Origin: an uncultured Alphaproteobacteria bacterium
GTDB taxonomy: Bacteria; Pseudomonadota; Alphaproteobacteria; UBA2136; UBA6156
Direction of reading: 5' to 3'
Assembly (NCBI GenBank): GCA_937928525.1
Contig: CALFWJ010000028.1
Span: 1-5,518 of the forward strand
DNA: 5,518 nucleotides
Shown: in pieces, positions 5,107 to 5,518 of the stretch
Layout: every line of letters starts with the position of its first letter
Position numbering within the stretch: the first letter of the stretch is position 1
Translations under genes and position numbers: made by a program
The notes under the pieces: model-generated
Told to the model about the DNA's origin: nothing
Seen by the model: only the letters and a program-made list of their open reading frames with translations
Databases searched by the model: none

Positions 5107-5518
5107 ATGACTGAAGATTGGCGCACAGCAACAGGAAAAAAGATGAAGAGCATCACGCTAGAGCGTATTTTAACCGTTATGGCACGGCCAGACACCAGCG
5201 AGTGGACAATGCAAGCACTGGCACAAGAAATTGGCATTTCACGCAACACATTACGGATTTATCTCACGCCAGAAGTGTGGTCAGAAATTAATAAACAGCG
5301 CCTCAGACAGTTAGTAGATAGCGATATTTTAGCGCTAGATAAGGCTTTATACACCCGCGCCCTAGAGGGAGATTTAGCCGCCGCTAAGCTTATTTATACC
5401 CGTTGGGATAGCGCCCAAACCGCCGAGAAAATTGCCGCCCAAGTGGTTGATAACATTGACGATAAAGATATTGAACAACTGGATAAAGCACTAGCAGATT
5501 TACGCGCTGAAATTGAAG
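5107..5518 (+). CDS. HTH protein resembling phage terminase small subunit (3' truncated by window edge)
   Basis: The frame is open from ATG 5107 to the window end, giving 137 visible residues. AAGGAG at 5095-5100, six bases before the ATG, fixes the start. Residues about 33-61 form a helix-turn-helix (MQALAQEIG, then ISRNTLRIYL). A helical region follows with the segment ALYTRALEGDLAAAKLIYTRW (80-100). The combination of an HTH with an 'ALY..AL.GD..A.KL' helix is what I know from small terminase subunits such as the phBC6A51-like group, which recognise phage DNA and recruit the large subunit for packaging. The visible end (115-137) is acidic and helical, suited to oligomerisation. No large terminase is in view. 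It could instead be a domesticated or plasmid-borne DNA-binding protein of the same fold. It sits behind a strong promoter, a palindrome and two leader hairpins. Confidence 0.6.
   Translation, partial: MTEDWRTATGKKMKSITLERILTVMARPDTSEWTMQALAQEIGISRNTLRIYLTPEVWSEINKQRLRQLVDSDILALDKALYTRALEGDLAAAKLIYTRWDSAQTAEKIAAQVVDNIDDKDIEQLDKALADLRAEIE

Noticed and set aside
5001..5249. 82-aa minus-strand ORF opposite the start of the terminase-like gene
   Set aside because: It covers both leader hairpins and the HTH coding region in antisense; the + strand gene has a strong ribosome site and a recognisable fold.
1..5518. CRISPR array, tRNA or rRNA gene, insertion sequence
   Set aside because: I saw no regularly spaced repeats, cloverleaf sequence, transposase reading frame or terminal inverted repeats in the window.

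Overview
The window looks like ordinary chromosome from an alphaproteobacterium of moderate GC, perhaps marine or aquatic. The main evidence is a DUF3576 lipoprotein, a family I know essentially from Alphaproteobacteria, together with an alphaproteobacterial-type LptE, a two-BON-domain lipoprotein and a HAD phosphatase of the pyrimidine 5'-nucleotidase type. The order within the class cannot be read from the sequence. At the right edge there is a gene that looks phage-derived.

Layout. Bases 1-485 are the 3' end of an unrecognised + strand gene. It ends at a bidirectional terminator (487-517) shared with the convergent DUF3576 lipoprotein gene (531-1043, -). Next come a terminator with a TTCG loop (1104-1130), a general porin gene (1149-2204, -) and a 400-bp AT-rich region upstream of the porin start with a plausible promoter and repeated CATAC/GTATG words. 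Beyond it lie a HAD-family phosphatase (2607-3302, -) and lptE (3339-3845, -), 36 bp apart and probably cotranscribed. A divergent intergenic region (3846-3971) separates lptE from a double-BON lipoprotein gene on the + strand (3972-4667). Between 4668 and 5106 there is a possible 55-codon minus-strand ORF with a nine-G tract, then a strong sigma70-type promoter overlapped by a 22-bp palindrome, then a leader with two hairpins. The leader runs into an HTH protein resembling a phage terminase small subunit (5107 to the window end).

How the genes work together. Four of the complete genes act in or under the outer membrane: LptE with LptD inserts lipopolysaccharide, the porin admits small solutes, and the DUF3576 and BON proteins are predicted lipoproteins. 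The HAD enzyme is a cytoplasmic housekeeping phosphatase. In many alphaproteobacteria DUF3576, leuS and lptE lie side by side. Here DUF3576 and lptE are kept within 2.3 kb on the same strand, but leuS is absent and a porin and a HAD gene lie between them.

Most of the window is routine. The part most worth a second look is the right edge, where a terminase-like gene has an elaborate upstream control region and no integrase or tRNA is visible between it and the housekeeping genes. The small ORF with the G tract is a weaker candidate.
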